A stretch of DNA of 13,014 bases from Pseudomonadota bacterium (lineage in GTDB: Bacteria > Desulfobacterota > GWC2-55-46 > JADFVP01), in assembly GCA_015222595.1 (NCBI GenBank), contig JADFVP010000015.1, forward strand, positions 1-13,014. Direction: 5' to 3'. A program made the translations under genes and the position numbers. Within the stretch, counting starts at the first letter, position 1; each line of letters starts with the position of its first letter. The notes beneath the pieces were generated by a model that did no database searches, was not told the DNA's origin, and saw only the letters and a list, made by a program, of their open reading frames with translations. This document shows positions 6,642-12,550 of this stretch, one piece after another.

Positions 6642-6967
6642 TTGTCTATTACCTCGCCGCACTTTCTGCAAAACCGGACCTTGCTGCCGTCGTCTAGCAC
6701 TTTCCTGCCGACGCGCACCGGACCTTTGCACTTTTCGCAGATTATCATTACGTTGGAGATCGCGATCGGCGCCTCTTTCTCTAAAATACCGCCGTGCTTC
6801 AACTTGGCCGATGGCTTCGTATGACGCTTGACCATGTTGGTCTTCTCAACGGTAACGCGGCCCTTGGATACAAGCACGCCGGTCACTTTACCGGTCTTGC
6901 CCTTTTCGCGGCCCGCAACGACCATTACCTGATCGTCCTTCTTTATCTTGAACTTTTTAGCCTGCAT
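6638..6967 (-). CDS. rplX: 50S ribosomal protein L24 with C-terminal four-cysteine ribbon
   Basis: L24 is one of the two assembly-initiator proteins of the 50S subunit. The product is 109 residues. The N-terminal half is a KOW domain: KKDDQVMVVAGREKGKTGKV (about residues 10-29). The conserved RHTKPS and GGILEKEAPI segments follow (about residues 48-68). The C-terminal part carries C77-x2-C80 (ICEKCKGP) and C100-x2-C103 (FCRKCGE), a likely zinc ribbon seen in many L24 proteins but not in E. coli. The ATG at 6967 follows an AAGG. The TGA stop overlaps the rplE start by 4 nt (ATGA). Confidence 0.97.
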   Translation of the reverse strand: MQAKKFKIKKDDQVMVVAGREKGKTGKVTGVLVSKGRVTVEKTNMVKRHTKPSAKLKHGGILEKEAPIAISNVMIICEKCKGPVRVGRKVLDDGSKVRFCRKCGEVIDK

Positions 6968-6999
6968 AATTTACCTTAAAGAAAATGTTTTCGTTCTGT

Positions 7000-7035
7000 T
7001 CGGAGCCGAAGTAACTCTGTCTCTGTCCGCTCCGA
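7000..7035 (-). other. Inverted repeat in the rplN-rplX spacer
   Basis: The coding strand has TCGGAGC (7029-7035) and GCTCCGA (7000-7006), a 7-bp stem closing a 22-nt loop that contains ACAGAG twice in a row. No T-run follows directly. It could be a protein-binding or RNA-processing structure; there is no direct evidence for either. Confidence 0.45.
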
Positions 7036-7099
7036 CTATATTTGCATTTCAAACTTCAGCGTCATTCTATAAAATCGTCAAACTAAAGCCGGGCCGGGT

Positions 7100-7468
7100 C
7101 TAGAGAACCTCCGGGGCCAGCGATACTATCTTCATGAACTTCTTAGCTCTCAGCTCTCTTGCGACAGGGCCGAATATTCTGGTTCCAACCGGCTCGTTGT
7201 CTTTGTTGATTATGACAACCGAGTTCTCGTCGAAGCGGATGTATGTTCCGTCCGGACGGCGGGTCTCTTTGCGTGTGCGAACAACTACGGCTCTCACAAC
7301 TTCGCCCTTCTTTACCTTTGCGTCGTAGACCGCCTCTTTGACGTTGACTACAATCACGTCGCCGATGTTAGCGACACTTTTGTTACCAGCGCCTACTATG
7401 CGTATGCACGATACTTTTTTCGCTCCCGAGTTGTCTGCAACACGGAGCTTGGTCTGCATCTGTATCAT
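7100..7468 (-). CDS. rplN: 50S ribosomal protein L14
   Basis: L14 lies at the subunit interface and forms bridge B8 with 16S rRNA. The product is exactly 122 residues, the most common bacterial length. It starts MIQMQTKLRVADNSGAKKVS, continues GDVIVVNVKEAVYDAKVKKG, and has TRKETRRPDGTYIRFDENSV and GPVARELRAKKFMKIVSLAPEV at the C-terminus, all nearly invariant in bacteria. The ATG has GAGG 9 nt upstream. It opens the spc part of the cluster. It is separated from rplX by a 132-nt spacer that contains an inverted repeat. Confidence 0.99.
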   Translation of the reverse strand: MIQMQTKLRVADNSGAKKVSCIRIVGAGNKSVANIGDVIVVNVKEAVYDAKVKKGEVVRAVVVRTRKETRRPDGTYIRFDENSVVIINKDNEPVGTRIFGPVARELRAKKFMKIVSLAPEVL

Positions 7469-7535
7469 AAGAACTTACCTCAAAAAATTGATGTCTAAAT
7501 ATATCTGAACCGGCCATACGCGGTTGAGTTCGAGC

Positions 7536-7796
7536 CTACTTCGCCTTTTCGAGAACTTCCTTTACGCGCCATCTCTTGGTCTTCGACAGAGGCCTGGTTG
7601 CGACTATAGAGACCTTGTCTCCCGTTCCGCACTGGTTGGTCTCGTCGTGGGCGCTGTACTTAACGCGCTTTTTGATATACTTTCCGTAACGCGGATGCTT
7701 TGCGAGCCTCTCGACCTTAACAACTACGGTCTTGTCCATTGACGAGCTCACGATGCTGCCGGTAATAGTCTTTCTCTGCTTTCTTTCGTCAGCCAT
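7536..7796 (-). CDS. rpsQ: 30S ribosomal protein S17
   Basis: S17 is an OB-fold protein that binds 16S rRNA early in 30S assembly. With the ATG at 7796 the product is 86 residues, the family length. It begins MADERKQRKTITGSIVSSSM and shows the signature MDKTVVVKVERLAKHPRYGKYIKK and a C-terminal RPLSKTKRWRV. A longer open frame extends upstream to 7898, but those 34 residues lie entirely within rpmC and do not resemble S17. The start overlaps the rpmC stop by 8 nt (ATGGCTGA), and an AAGG/AAAGGG stretch lies upstream. A 67-nt spacer precedes rplN. Confidence 0.97.
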   Translation of the reverse strand: MADERKQRKTITGSIVSSSMDKTVVVKVERLAKHPRYGKYIKKRVKYSAHDETNQCGTGDKVSIVATRPLSKTKRWRVKEVLEKAK

Positions 7797-7992
7797 TCTG
7801 TGTAGCCCTTTCCTTCTCGGCAATAACGGTTTTGATACGTGCGATATCGCGCCTCGTAGCCCGGATTTTAAGCGGATTCTCAAGCTGAGACGTAACATTA
7901 CGCATACGCAGAGCGAAGATCTCTTTGTTGAGTTCCTCGGCCTTCGCCTTCATATCGTCAAGCGTCATCTCTCTTATCTCTTTGGACTTCAT
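7789..7992 (-). CDS. rpmC: 50S ribosomal protein L29
   Basis: L29 is a small two-helix protein beside L23 at the tunnel exit. The product is 67 residues, typical of the family (about 60-72). It reads MKSKEIREMTLDDMKAKAEE, then the conserved ELxxEIFxLRxxxxTxQLENPxxI pattern. It ends with RRDIARIKTVIAEKERA, the family's RxxIARIxT motif. The ATG overlaps the end of rplP by 4 nt and has a GAGAGAGG stretch upstream. The last codons overlap the rpsQ start by 8 nt, so L16, L29 and S17 form a chain of overlapping genes. Confidence 0.97.
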   Translation of the reverse strand: MKSKEIREMTLDDMKAKAEELNKEIFALRMRNVTSQLENPLKIRATRRDIARIKTVIAEKERATQNG

Positions 7993-8402
7993 AGAGCCTC
8001 TCTCTTTACAAACTTAACTGGTATCGGAAGTTTATGCGCCGCCAGACGGAACGCCTCTCTGGCTACTTCTTCGGTTACGCCTTCCATCTCATATATTACG
8101 CGTCCGGGCTTGATTACGGCAACCCAGTTCTCAGGGCTACCCTTACCGCTACCCATGCGTGTCTCTGCTGGTTTCTTTGTGATGGGCTTGTCCGGGAAGA
8201 CCCTTATCCAGATCTTGCCGCCCCTCTTGATATAACGGGTCATGGCGATACGCGCGGCCTCTAACTGCCTGGTATCGAGCCATCCGCATTCCTGGGCTTT
8301 GAGTCCGTACTCACCGAAGCTGACGTTGCAGCCCCTATGCGCGAGTCCTCTGCGCTTACCGCGCTGCTGTTTGCGATATTTTACTTTCTTCGGCATTAAC
8401 AT
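7989..8402 (-). CDS. rplP: 50S ribosomal protein L16
   Basis: L16 helps position A-site tRNA on the 50S subunit. The product is 137 residues, the common length (136-144). It starts MLMPKKVKYRKQQRGKRRGL (pattern MLxPKRxKYRKxxRGR). GGKIWIRVFPDKPITKKPAE and RMGSGKGSPENWVAVIKPGR follow; both are hallmark L16 segments. Two ATGs are close together, at 8402 and 8396. I chose the first because AGGTG lies 5 nt upstream and most L16 proteins carry the extra residues. The TGA stop overlaps the rpmC start by 4 nt (ATGA), indicating coupling. Confidence 0.98.
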   Translation of the reverse strand: MLMPKKVKYRKQQRGKRRGLAHRGCNVSFGEYGLKAQECGWLDTRQLEAARIAMTRYIKRGGKIWIRVFPDKPITKKPAETRMGSGKGSPENWVAVIKPGRVIYEMEGVTEEVAREAFRLAAHKLPIPVKFVKREAL

Positions 8403-8420
8403 AGTGTCACCTGTTTATAT

Positions 8421-8436
8421 AGAACCCTTAGGTTCT
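8421..8436 (-). other. Inverted repeat across the rpsC stop codon
   Basis: AGAACC and GGTTCT flank four bases (coding strand AGAACC TAAG GGTTCT), so a 6-bp stem with a tetraloop would place the TAA in its loop. No T-run follows. It may be coincidental or may influence coupling to rplP 25 nt downstream. Confidence 0.45.
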
Positions 8437-9087
8437 GCTCTTCTCTTCCATAGTGCCTCTGCGAAGCGGAGCCTCGCCCTTGTAGATAAGCACCTTGATT
8501 CCTATAATCCCGTATGTGGTCTTGGCCTCGGCCTGACCGTAGTCTATGTCTGCACGAAGCGTATGGAGCGGAACGCGACCTTCGCGGTACCACTCGGAGC
8601 GCGCTATCTCAGCGCCGCCAAGACGTCCTGCGCACATTATCTTTATTCCTTTGGAGCCCATTCTGAGCGAAGAGGTCACGGCCTTCTTCATTGCGCGCCT
8701 AAAAGAGACTCTGCGCTCTAGCTGAAGAGCAACGTTTTCTGCCAGAAGCTGCGCATCGGTATCGGGCTTTCTTACCTCTACGATGTCTATGGTGATCTCT
8801 TTGCCGAGAAGCTTAACAAGCTCCTTCTTCATCACCTCTATCTCAGAGCCGCGCTTGCCTATTACTATTCCGGGGCGCGCAGTGCGTATAATGATACGAA
8901 CCTTGCTCGCGGTCCGCTCTATCTCTATCTTTGAGATGCCGGCGTGGAAGAGCCTCTTTTTGAGGAATGTGCGAAGCTTCAGATCTTCATGCACAAACGC
9001 CGCATAATTCTTACTGGCATACCACCTGGAATCCCAGTCCTTGGTAATGCCAAGCCTGAAACCTATTGGATGTACTTTCTGACCCAA
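8428..9087 (-). CDS. rpsC: 30S ribosomal protein S3
   Basis: S3 lies at the mRNA entry channel and takes part in mRNA unwinding. The product is 219 residues, in the bacterial range (about 205-235). It begins MGQKVHPIGFRLGITKDWDS, the invariant S3 N-terminus. It carries the KH-domain core IVIGKRGSEIEVMKKEL (about residues 74-90). The C-terminal domain shows GRLGGAEIARSEWYREGRVP and LRADIDYGQAEAKTTYGIIG. The start codon is TTG, supported by GGGAGG 6 nt upstream and by the absence of any nearby in-frame ATG. The TAA stop lies inside a small inverted repeat. rplP starts 25 nt later. Confidence 0.98.
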   Translation of the reverse strand: MGQKVHPIGFRLGITKDWDSRWYASKNYAAFVHEDLKLRTFLKKRLFHAGISKIEIERTASKVRIIIRTARPGIVIGKRGSEIEVMKKELVKLLGKEITIDIVEVRKPDTDAQLLAENVALQLERRVSFRRAMKKAVTSSLRMGSKGIKIMCAGRLGGAEIARSEWYREGRVPLHTLRADIDYGQAEAKTTYGIIGIKVLIYKGEAPLRRGTMEEKSRT

Positions 9088-9093
9088 GAACTG

Positions 9094-9099
9094 CCTCCC
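9094..9099 (-). promoter_or_regulatory. Ribosome binding site for the rpsC TTG start
   Basis: GGGAGG on the minus strand, 6 nt before the TTG at 9087, preceded by a T-rich stretch. It supports TTG as the true start of S3. Confidence 0.82.
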
Positions 9100-9159
9100 G
9101 TCTCAAAAAAGAAACTCTATACGTAAAAAAACCTAAAATCTAACTGTCTATTTTTGTAC

Positions 9160-9241
9160 CCGCCGACTTAAACTGCCGACTTCCTATTGCTCTGTCTATG
9201 CAACCGCCGACCTGCCAAACCCGCCGACTTTAACCGCCGAC
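9160..9241. repeat. Five copies of an 8-bp word in the rplV-rpsC spacer
   Basis: The word is CCGCCGAC on the plus strand (GTCGGCGG in the transcript). It occurs at 9160-9167, 9173-9180 (CTGCCGAC), 9204-9211, 9221-9228 and 9234-9241. The first two and the last two copies are each 13 nt apart, so the array looks like a 21-bp imperfect unit duplicated 61 nt away. The transcript-side spacing between paired words is TTAAA or TTTAA. Confidence 0.8.
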
Positions 9242-9246
9242 CGGCC

Positions 9247-9585
9247 CTAGAGGCCCTTTTCGTCGAGAACTATCGTCATGTGGCAAGACCTCTTGAAGAT
9301 CGCGTTTCCGCGTCCCATGGCTCTTGGCCTCATGCGCTTCTCCGTCTTACCTTCGTCTACGAACGCGGTCTTGACATAAAGTCCGTCTATGTTCAAGTTG
9401 TTGTTGTTCTCGGCATTTGCCACTGCGCTCTTCAAGAGCTTGGTGATGTCTTTGCTGACGGCCTTGTTGCTCAGCGCTAGAATCGAGAGCGCGGTGCCGA
9501 CCTTCTTGCCCCTTATCTGGTCAATGACCAGGCGCGTCTTCTGCGCAGAGACCTTCATGTACTTCGCCTTTGCTGTCGTCTCCAT
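9247..9585 (-). CDS. rplV: 50S ribosomal protein L22
   Basis: L22 contacts all domains of 23S rRNA, and its long beta-hairpin lines the exit tunnel. The product is 112 residues, the usual length (about 110-115). The N-terminal AKAKYMKVSAQKTRLVIDQI is typical, as is LKSAVANAENNNNL in the middle. The hairpin appears as RMRPRAMGRGNAIFKRSCH (about residues 84-102), close to the RPRAxGRAxxIxKRxxH consensus. That hairpin is where macrolide-resistance changes arise in other bacteria; none can be inferred here. The ATG has GGAGG about 10 nt upstream, within the rpsS-rplV junction. A 159-nt spacer with five copies of an 8-bp word follows. Confidence 0.98.
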   Translation of the reverse strand: METTAKAKYMKVSAQKTRLVIDQIRGKKVGTALSILALSNKAVSKDITKLLKSAVANAENNNNLNIDGLYVKTAFVDEGKTEKRMRPRAMGRGNAIFKRSCHMTIVLDEKGL

Positions 9586-9588
9586 GGT

Positions 9589-9867
9589 TTACTTACCTCC
9601 CTTGACCTTCTTCATGGCCGCGTGGCCGTGGAAGGTACGCGTCGGAGAGAACTCACCGAGCTTGTGTCCAACCATGTTCTCCGTGACGAAGACCGGTATG
9701 TGCTTCCTGCCGTTGTGTACCGCTATGGTAAAACCGACCATTTCAGGAGATATCATCGACCGGCGCGACCAAGTCTTTATCACCTTGCGGCTTCTGGAGT
9801 CTTCGGCCTTCTCTATCTTCTTAAGCAGATGGTCGTCTATGAACGGCCCTTTTTTCGCTGAACGCAC
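9589..9867 (-). CDS. rpsS: 30S ribosomal protein S19
   Basis: S19 is a 30S head protein that forms a pair with S13 and contacts the A-site finger. The product is 92 residues, the normal length. It starts MRSAKKGPFIDDHLLKKIEK (family pattern RSxKKGPFVDxHLLKK). It carries IKTWSRRSMISPEMVGFTIA and ends with the conserved GHKLGEFSPTRTFHGH motif. The start is GTG, fixed by the family N-terminus and a perfect AGGAGG 8 nt upstream. There is no in-frame ATG near the N-terminus. It sits 2 nt after rplB and 3 nt before rplV, a tight trio. Confidence 0.98.
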   Translation of the reverse strand: MRSAKKGPFIDDHLLKKIEKAEDSRSRKVIKTWSRRSMISPEMVGFTIAVHNGRKHIPVFVTENMVGHKLGEFSPTRTFHGHAAMKKVKGGK

Positions 9868-9869
9868 CG

Positions 9870-10697
9870 TTACTTCCTCCTCTTTCTGCTTACTATCATT
9901 TTGTCGCTCTTAGAGCGTTTTCTGGTCTTATAACCCTTGGTCGGCGTACCCCACGGACTTGTCGGGTGGTTGCCTCCCTTGCTTCTTCCCTCACCACCGC
10001 CATGCGGATGGTCGACCGGGTTCATACAGACTCCCCTGACCTTCGGAACCTTACCGAGCCAGCGTTTTCTTCCGGCCTTACCGATCTTTACGTTCTCACT
10101 CTCGACATTGCCTATCTGGCCGATAGTGGCGTAACAGTCCATCGGTATGTAGCGGACTTCGTTTGACGGCAGTTTTACGGTTGCGTACTTGCCCTCTTTT
10201 GCCATGAGCTGCGCATAGCCACCCGCGCTCCTGACGAGCTGCCCGCCCTTGTCCGGCTTCATCTCTATGTTGTGAACATAAGTACCAAGCGGCATTGCCT
10301 TTAGCGGCAGCGCGTTGCCGGGCTTTATGTCGGCCTCCGGGCCTGCGGTCACCACATCGTCGATCTTAAGGTCCAAGGGAGCGAGTATGTAACGCTTCTC
10401 ACCGTCGGCGTAGACCAAGAGCGCGAGGTTCGCAGTCCTGTTCGGGTCGTACTCTATCGCAGAGACACGCGCGGAGATCAAACGCTTGTCACGCTTGAAG
10501 TCGATTATTCTATAAATCTTCTTATGGCCGCCGCCTATCCAGCGCATTGTGATACGGCCATTGTTGTTACGTCCGCCGCTACGGGTCTTGGGTGCAACGA
10601 GAGCGCGCTCCGGCCTCTTTTTGGTTATGTCAGAGTAGTCGAGCGTGGTGCGAGTTCTTATACCCGGTGAAGTCGGTTTGTATTTCTTAACTGCCAT
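9870..10697 (-). CDS. rplB: 50S ribosomal protein L2
   Basis: L2 is essential for subunit association and peptidyl-transferase activity. The product is 275 residues, the standard length (about 273-277). Visible family features are GGRNNNGRITMRWIGGGHKK (about residues 41-60), the SH3-like RNA-binding core, and the C-terminal MNPVDHPHGGGEGRSKGG segment. The second histidine-region residue, H230, corresponds to the functionally important E. coli H229. A very basic tail ends in MIVSRKRRK. The ATG start lies after a 140-nt spacer and has only a weak GAGAG ribosome site. rpsS follows 2 nt after the TAA, and the rpsS ribosome site is inside the end of this gene. Confidence 0.98.
   Translation of the reverse strand: MAVKKYKPTSPGIRTRTTLDYSDITKKRPERALVAPKTRSGGRNNNGRITMRWIGGGHKKIYRIIDFKRDKRLISARVSAIEYDPNRTANLALLVYADGEKRYILAPLDLKIDDVVTAGPEADIKPGNALPLKAMPLGTYVHNIEMKPDKGGQLVRSAGGYAQLMAKEGKYATVKLPSNEVRYIPMDCYATIGQIGNVESENVKIGKAGRKRWLGKVPKVRGVCMNPVDHPHGGGEGRSKGGNHPTSPWGTPTKGYKTRKRSKSDKMIVSRKRRK
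9876..9881 (-). promoter_or_regulatory. Ribosome binding site for the rpsS GTG start
   Basis: A perfect AGGAGG inside the 3' end of rplB, 8 nt before the GTG at 9867. It explains how a non-ATG ribosomal-protein gene can be initiated well. Confidence 0.85.
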
Positions 10698-10790
10698 TTT
10701 GGTCTCTCACTATTAAACTGTCGAACGTAATAATCGGTCTCAGTTGTATTTTCTAATCTATCTAATCCGGTAAAGCGTCACATGTTCGTT

Positions 10791-10818
10791 GGGCTACTCT
10801 ATCAAGCAGAAGCAGCCC
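10791..10818 (-). other. Hairpin in the rplW-rplB spacer
   Basis: On the coding strand GGGCTGCT (10811-10818) can pair with AGTAGCCC (10791-10798), with one G-U pair and a 12-nt loop. No T-run follows, so it is not an obvious terminator. It could be a binding or processing site; the role is unknown. Confidence 0.4.
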
Positions 10819-10836
10819 CTTAAATTGGCCCAAGAG
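10815..10836. repeat. GC-rich spacer repeat copy between rplW and rplB
   Basis: The plus strand reads GCCCCTTAAATTGGCCCAAG followed by AG. It closely matches the copy at 4289-4310 (GCCCCGAAAATTGGCCCAGA) and, more loosely, those at 5387-5405 and 5412-5432. It lies directly after the rplW stop in the transcript. Confidence 0.55.
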
Positions 10837-10837
10837 C

Positions 10838-11131
10838 TTAGACGCCTTCGAACATCTCTATCTTCTCGCCCTCTTTGAGCGTTACGTATGCTTTTTTGCG
10901 AACCGGCGTGCGCCCTGCGTGGCGGCCCATTCTCTTGACCTTGCCTGGCACCTTCTGGGTGTTTACCGCCTCGACCTTCACTTCGAAGGCCTCCTGCACG
11001 GCGACCTTTATCTGGGTCTTGTTCGCACGAACATCTACCCAGAGCACTACCTGATTGTTCTCGGAGAGACGGGTCATCGATTTCTCGGTAACTACCGGGC
11101 TCTTTATTATCGAATACGGGCTGCTCTTCAT
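10838..11131 (-). CDS. rplW: 50S ribosomal protein L23
   Basis: L23 sits at the tunnel exit, where trigger factor and the signal recognition particle dock. The product is 97 residues, within the bacterial range (about 93-100). It starts MKSSPYSIIKSPVVTEKSM, with the typical IIxxPVxTEKS pattern. It continues with VDVRANKTQIKVAVQEAFEV, the hallmark NKxxIKxAVExxFxV segment, and has a basic VKRMGRHAGRTPVRKKAYV stretch near the end. The ATG overlaps the rplD stop by 4 nt. A 140-nt spacer follows before rplB. It begins with a copy of the GC-rich repeat described separately. Confidence 0.98.
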   Translation of the reverse strand: MKSSPYSIIKSPVVTEKSMTRLSENNQVVLWVDVRANKTQIKVAVQEAFEVKVEAVNTQKVPGKVKRMGRHAGRTPVRKKAYVTLKEGEKIEMFEGV

Positions 11132-11745
11132 CTCAGGCTTGCCTCTACTTTCTCGAATGCGCCTTGCGTCATCACCAGCTCATCGTACTTCAGAACATCA
11201 AAGACGTTTATTCCGCCACACTCGACCGTCTTGAAACCCTTTATGTTGCGAACGGCGAGCTTTAAGTTGTTGTTGCCGGGCTCCATTACTACGAGCGCGC
11301 TCTTTACTCCCGATGCGTTGAAGATCTCAAGCGCATTCTTGGTCTTCGGGGAATCGAGGTTGAGGTTATCGAAAACCTTGAAAGTGCCCTCGTTAAGTTT
11401 GTGCCTTAGAGCCGAACGAAGAGCTTCTTTGCGAACCTTCTTAGGGACCTTGTAAGAGTAGTCTCTTGGTCTTGGACCGAAGATCGTGCCTCCGCCCTTC
11501 CAGAGTGGGTTACGGTTGGAGCCTGTTCTGGCCCTGCCGGTTCCCTTCTGCTTCCACGGCTTCGCGCCTCCTCCGGAGACTTCGCCCTTCGTCTTGGTGC
11601 ATGCCGTGCCGAGCCTTCTATTGGCAAGCTGCATCTTGACTACTTCGTAGAAGAGGTGCTTTTTGACTTCGCCCTCGAAGACCTCGGCACTCAATTTCAG
11701 GTCCGAGACCTTCTCACCCTTGGTATTTAAAAGATCGATTTGCAT
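11128..11745 (-). CDS. rplD: 50S ribosomal protein L4
   Basis: L4 binds 23S rRNA domain I and lines the exit tunnel. In E. coli it also represses its own S10 operon. The product is 205 residues, as expected (about 200-210). It shows the conserved extended loop KPWKQKGTGRARTGSNRNPL (about residues 63-82), followed by GGGTIFGPRPRDYSYKVPKK. That loop is the tunnel-reaching and RNA-binding element of the family. The ATG start has GGAG about 11 nt upstream. Its TGA stop overlaps the rplW start in an ATGA, so L4 and L23 are probably translationally coupled. Whether this L4 is autoregulatory cannot be judged from sequence, because no E. coli-like leader is present. Confidence 0.98.
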   Translation of the reverse strand: MQIDLLNTKGEKVSDLKLSAEVFEGEVKKHLFYEVVKMQLANRRLGTACTKTKGEVSGGGAKPWKQKGTGRARTGSNRNPLWKGGGTIFGPRPRDYSYKVPKKVRKEALRSALRHKLNEGTFKVFDNLNLDSPKTKNALEIFNASGVKSALVVMEPGNNNLKLAVRNIKGFKTVECGGINVFDVLKYDELVMTQGAFEKVEASLR

Positions 11746-11758
11746 CGTAGTAAAAACT

Positions 11759-11780
11759 CCGGCAGGCTCTTCGCCTCCGG
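11759..11780 (-). other. Terminator-like hairpin with T-tract between rplC and rplD
   Basis: On the coding strand CCGGAGGC (11773-11780) pairs with GCCT (11764-11767) plus CCGG (11759-11762), with one bulged G and a GAAGA loop. Two bases later comes TTTTT (11752-11756). The shape matches an intrinsic terminator, but the T-run is short and rplD starts at 11745. Partial termination, or no function, are both possible. Confidence 0.5.
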
Positions 11781-11784
11781 CCTC

Positions 11785-12423
11785 CTAACCGCGCGTCTTG
11801 ACGGCTTTTTTAATTAATATATAGCTGTTGGTGGCCCCGGGAATAGCACCCTTTACCAGAAGTATCTTCTCATCGGCCTTTATATCGACCACAGTCAGGT
11901 TCTGCACCGTAATAGCCTTGTTGCCCATCTGGCCGGCCATCTTCATGCCCTTGAAGACACGCGAAGAGTCTGCAGACTGACCGATGGAACCGGGCCCTCT
12001 GCCGTGCATCGAACCATGCGTGGCCTTACCGCCGCCGAATCCCCAGCGCTTCATCGAGCCCTGAAAACCCTTACCCTTCGAGGTTCCGCTAACGTCTACT
12101 ACGTCGCCGACCTTGAAGACGTCCGAGCAGTTGATCTCTGTTCCTGGCGTAAGTTCGTCGTCAGATGCGCAGGTAAGTTCAGCGAGATTGTAGAGGCACG
12201 GAGTCGAGGCCTTCTTAAAGTGGCCCTTCATTGCACCGTTCACGCGCTGCTCTTTCTTCTCGACGCTTCCTATCTGAACCGCTTCGTAACCATCGCGCTC
12301 TTTTACCTTGCGCTGCACCACATAGTTGGTGTCGGTCTTGATGACGGTTACGGGAATCTGAGTTCCGTCTTCGGCAAATATATGGGTCATGCCGATCTTT
12401 TTTCCGAAAATTCCGTTTATCAT
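11785..12423 (-). CDS. rplC: 50S ribosomal protein L3
   Basis: L3 is an early-assembly 50S protein whose central extension reaches toward the peptidyl-transferase centre. The product is 212 residues, matching bacterial L3 (about 205-215). It starts MINGIFGKKIGMTHIF. The globular part holds a SGTSKGKGFQG segment (about residues 112-122), followed by the glycine-rich central loop with HGSMHGRGPGSIG (about 136-148), then RVFKGMKMAGQMG. The start is ATG, with a weak AGGA about 12 nt upstream. The gene follows rpsJ after a 127-nt spacer and is followed by rplD after 39 nt that include a terminator-like hairpin. No anomalies were seen in the reading frame. Confidence 0.98.
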   Translation of the reverse strand: MINGIFGKKIGMTHIFAEDGTQIPVTVIKTDTNYVVQRKVKERDGYEAVQIGSVEKKEQRVNGAMKGHFKKASTPCLYNLAELTCASDDELTPGTEINCSDVFKVGDVVDVSGTSKGKGFQGSMKRWGFGGGKATHGSMHGRGPGSIGQSADSSRVFKGMKMAGQMGNKAITVQNLTVVDIKADEKILLVKGAIPGATNSYILIKKAVKTRG

Positions 12424-12550
12424 TGCTTCAGTTATTCCTTTTTATTGGCATCGATAGAGAGGGCTGAAAATTTCCGACCGCCCCTACTGCCGAACCGCGT
12501 CTTTAGTGCTGACCTGCGCAATAGCAACAACCCCAGCGCAAGGCCCCGAC

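Noticed and set aside
6642..6731. A 30-residue extension of L5
   Set aside because: It overlaps the zinc-ribbon part of rplX in another frame, and the ATG at 6641 has a ribosome site and the ATGA coupling.
6081..6824. A 247-codon plus-strand open frame opposite rplE and rplX
   Set aside because: It lies fully opposite conserved ribosomal genes and has no recognisable domain; a shadow frame in moderately GC-rich DNA is the simpler account.
7036..7090. A possible promoter in the rplN-rplX spacer (TTGACG and TATAGT)
   Set aside because: The TTGACG and TATAGT do not have 16-18 nt between them, and no other good pair is present, so the match is weak.
7797..7898. A 34-residue N-terminal extension of S17
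   Set aside because: It lies within rpmC in another frame and is unlike S17; the ATG at 7796 gives the usual 86-residue product.
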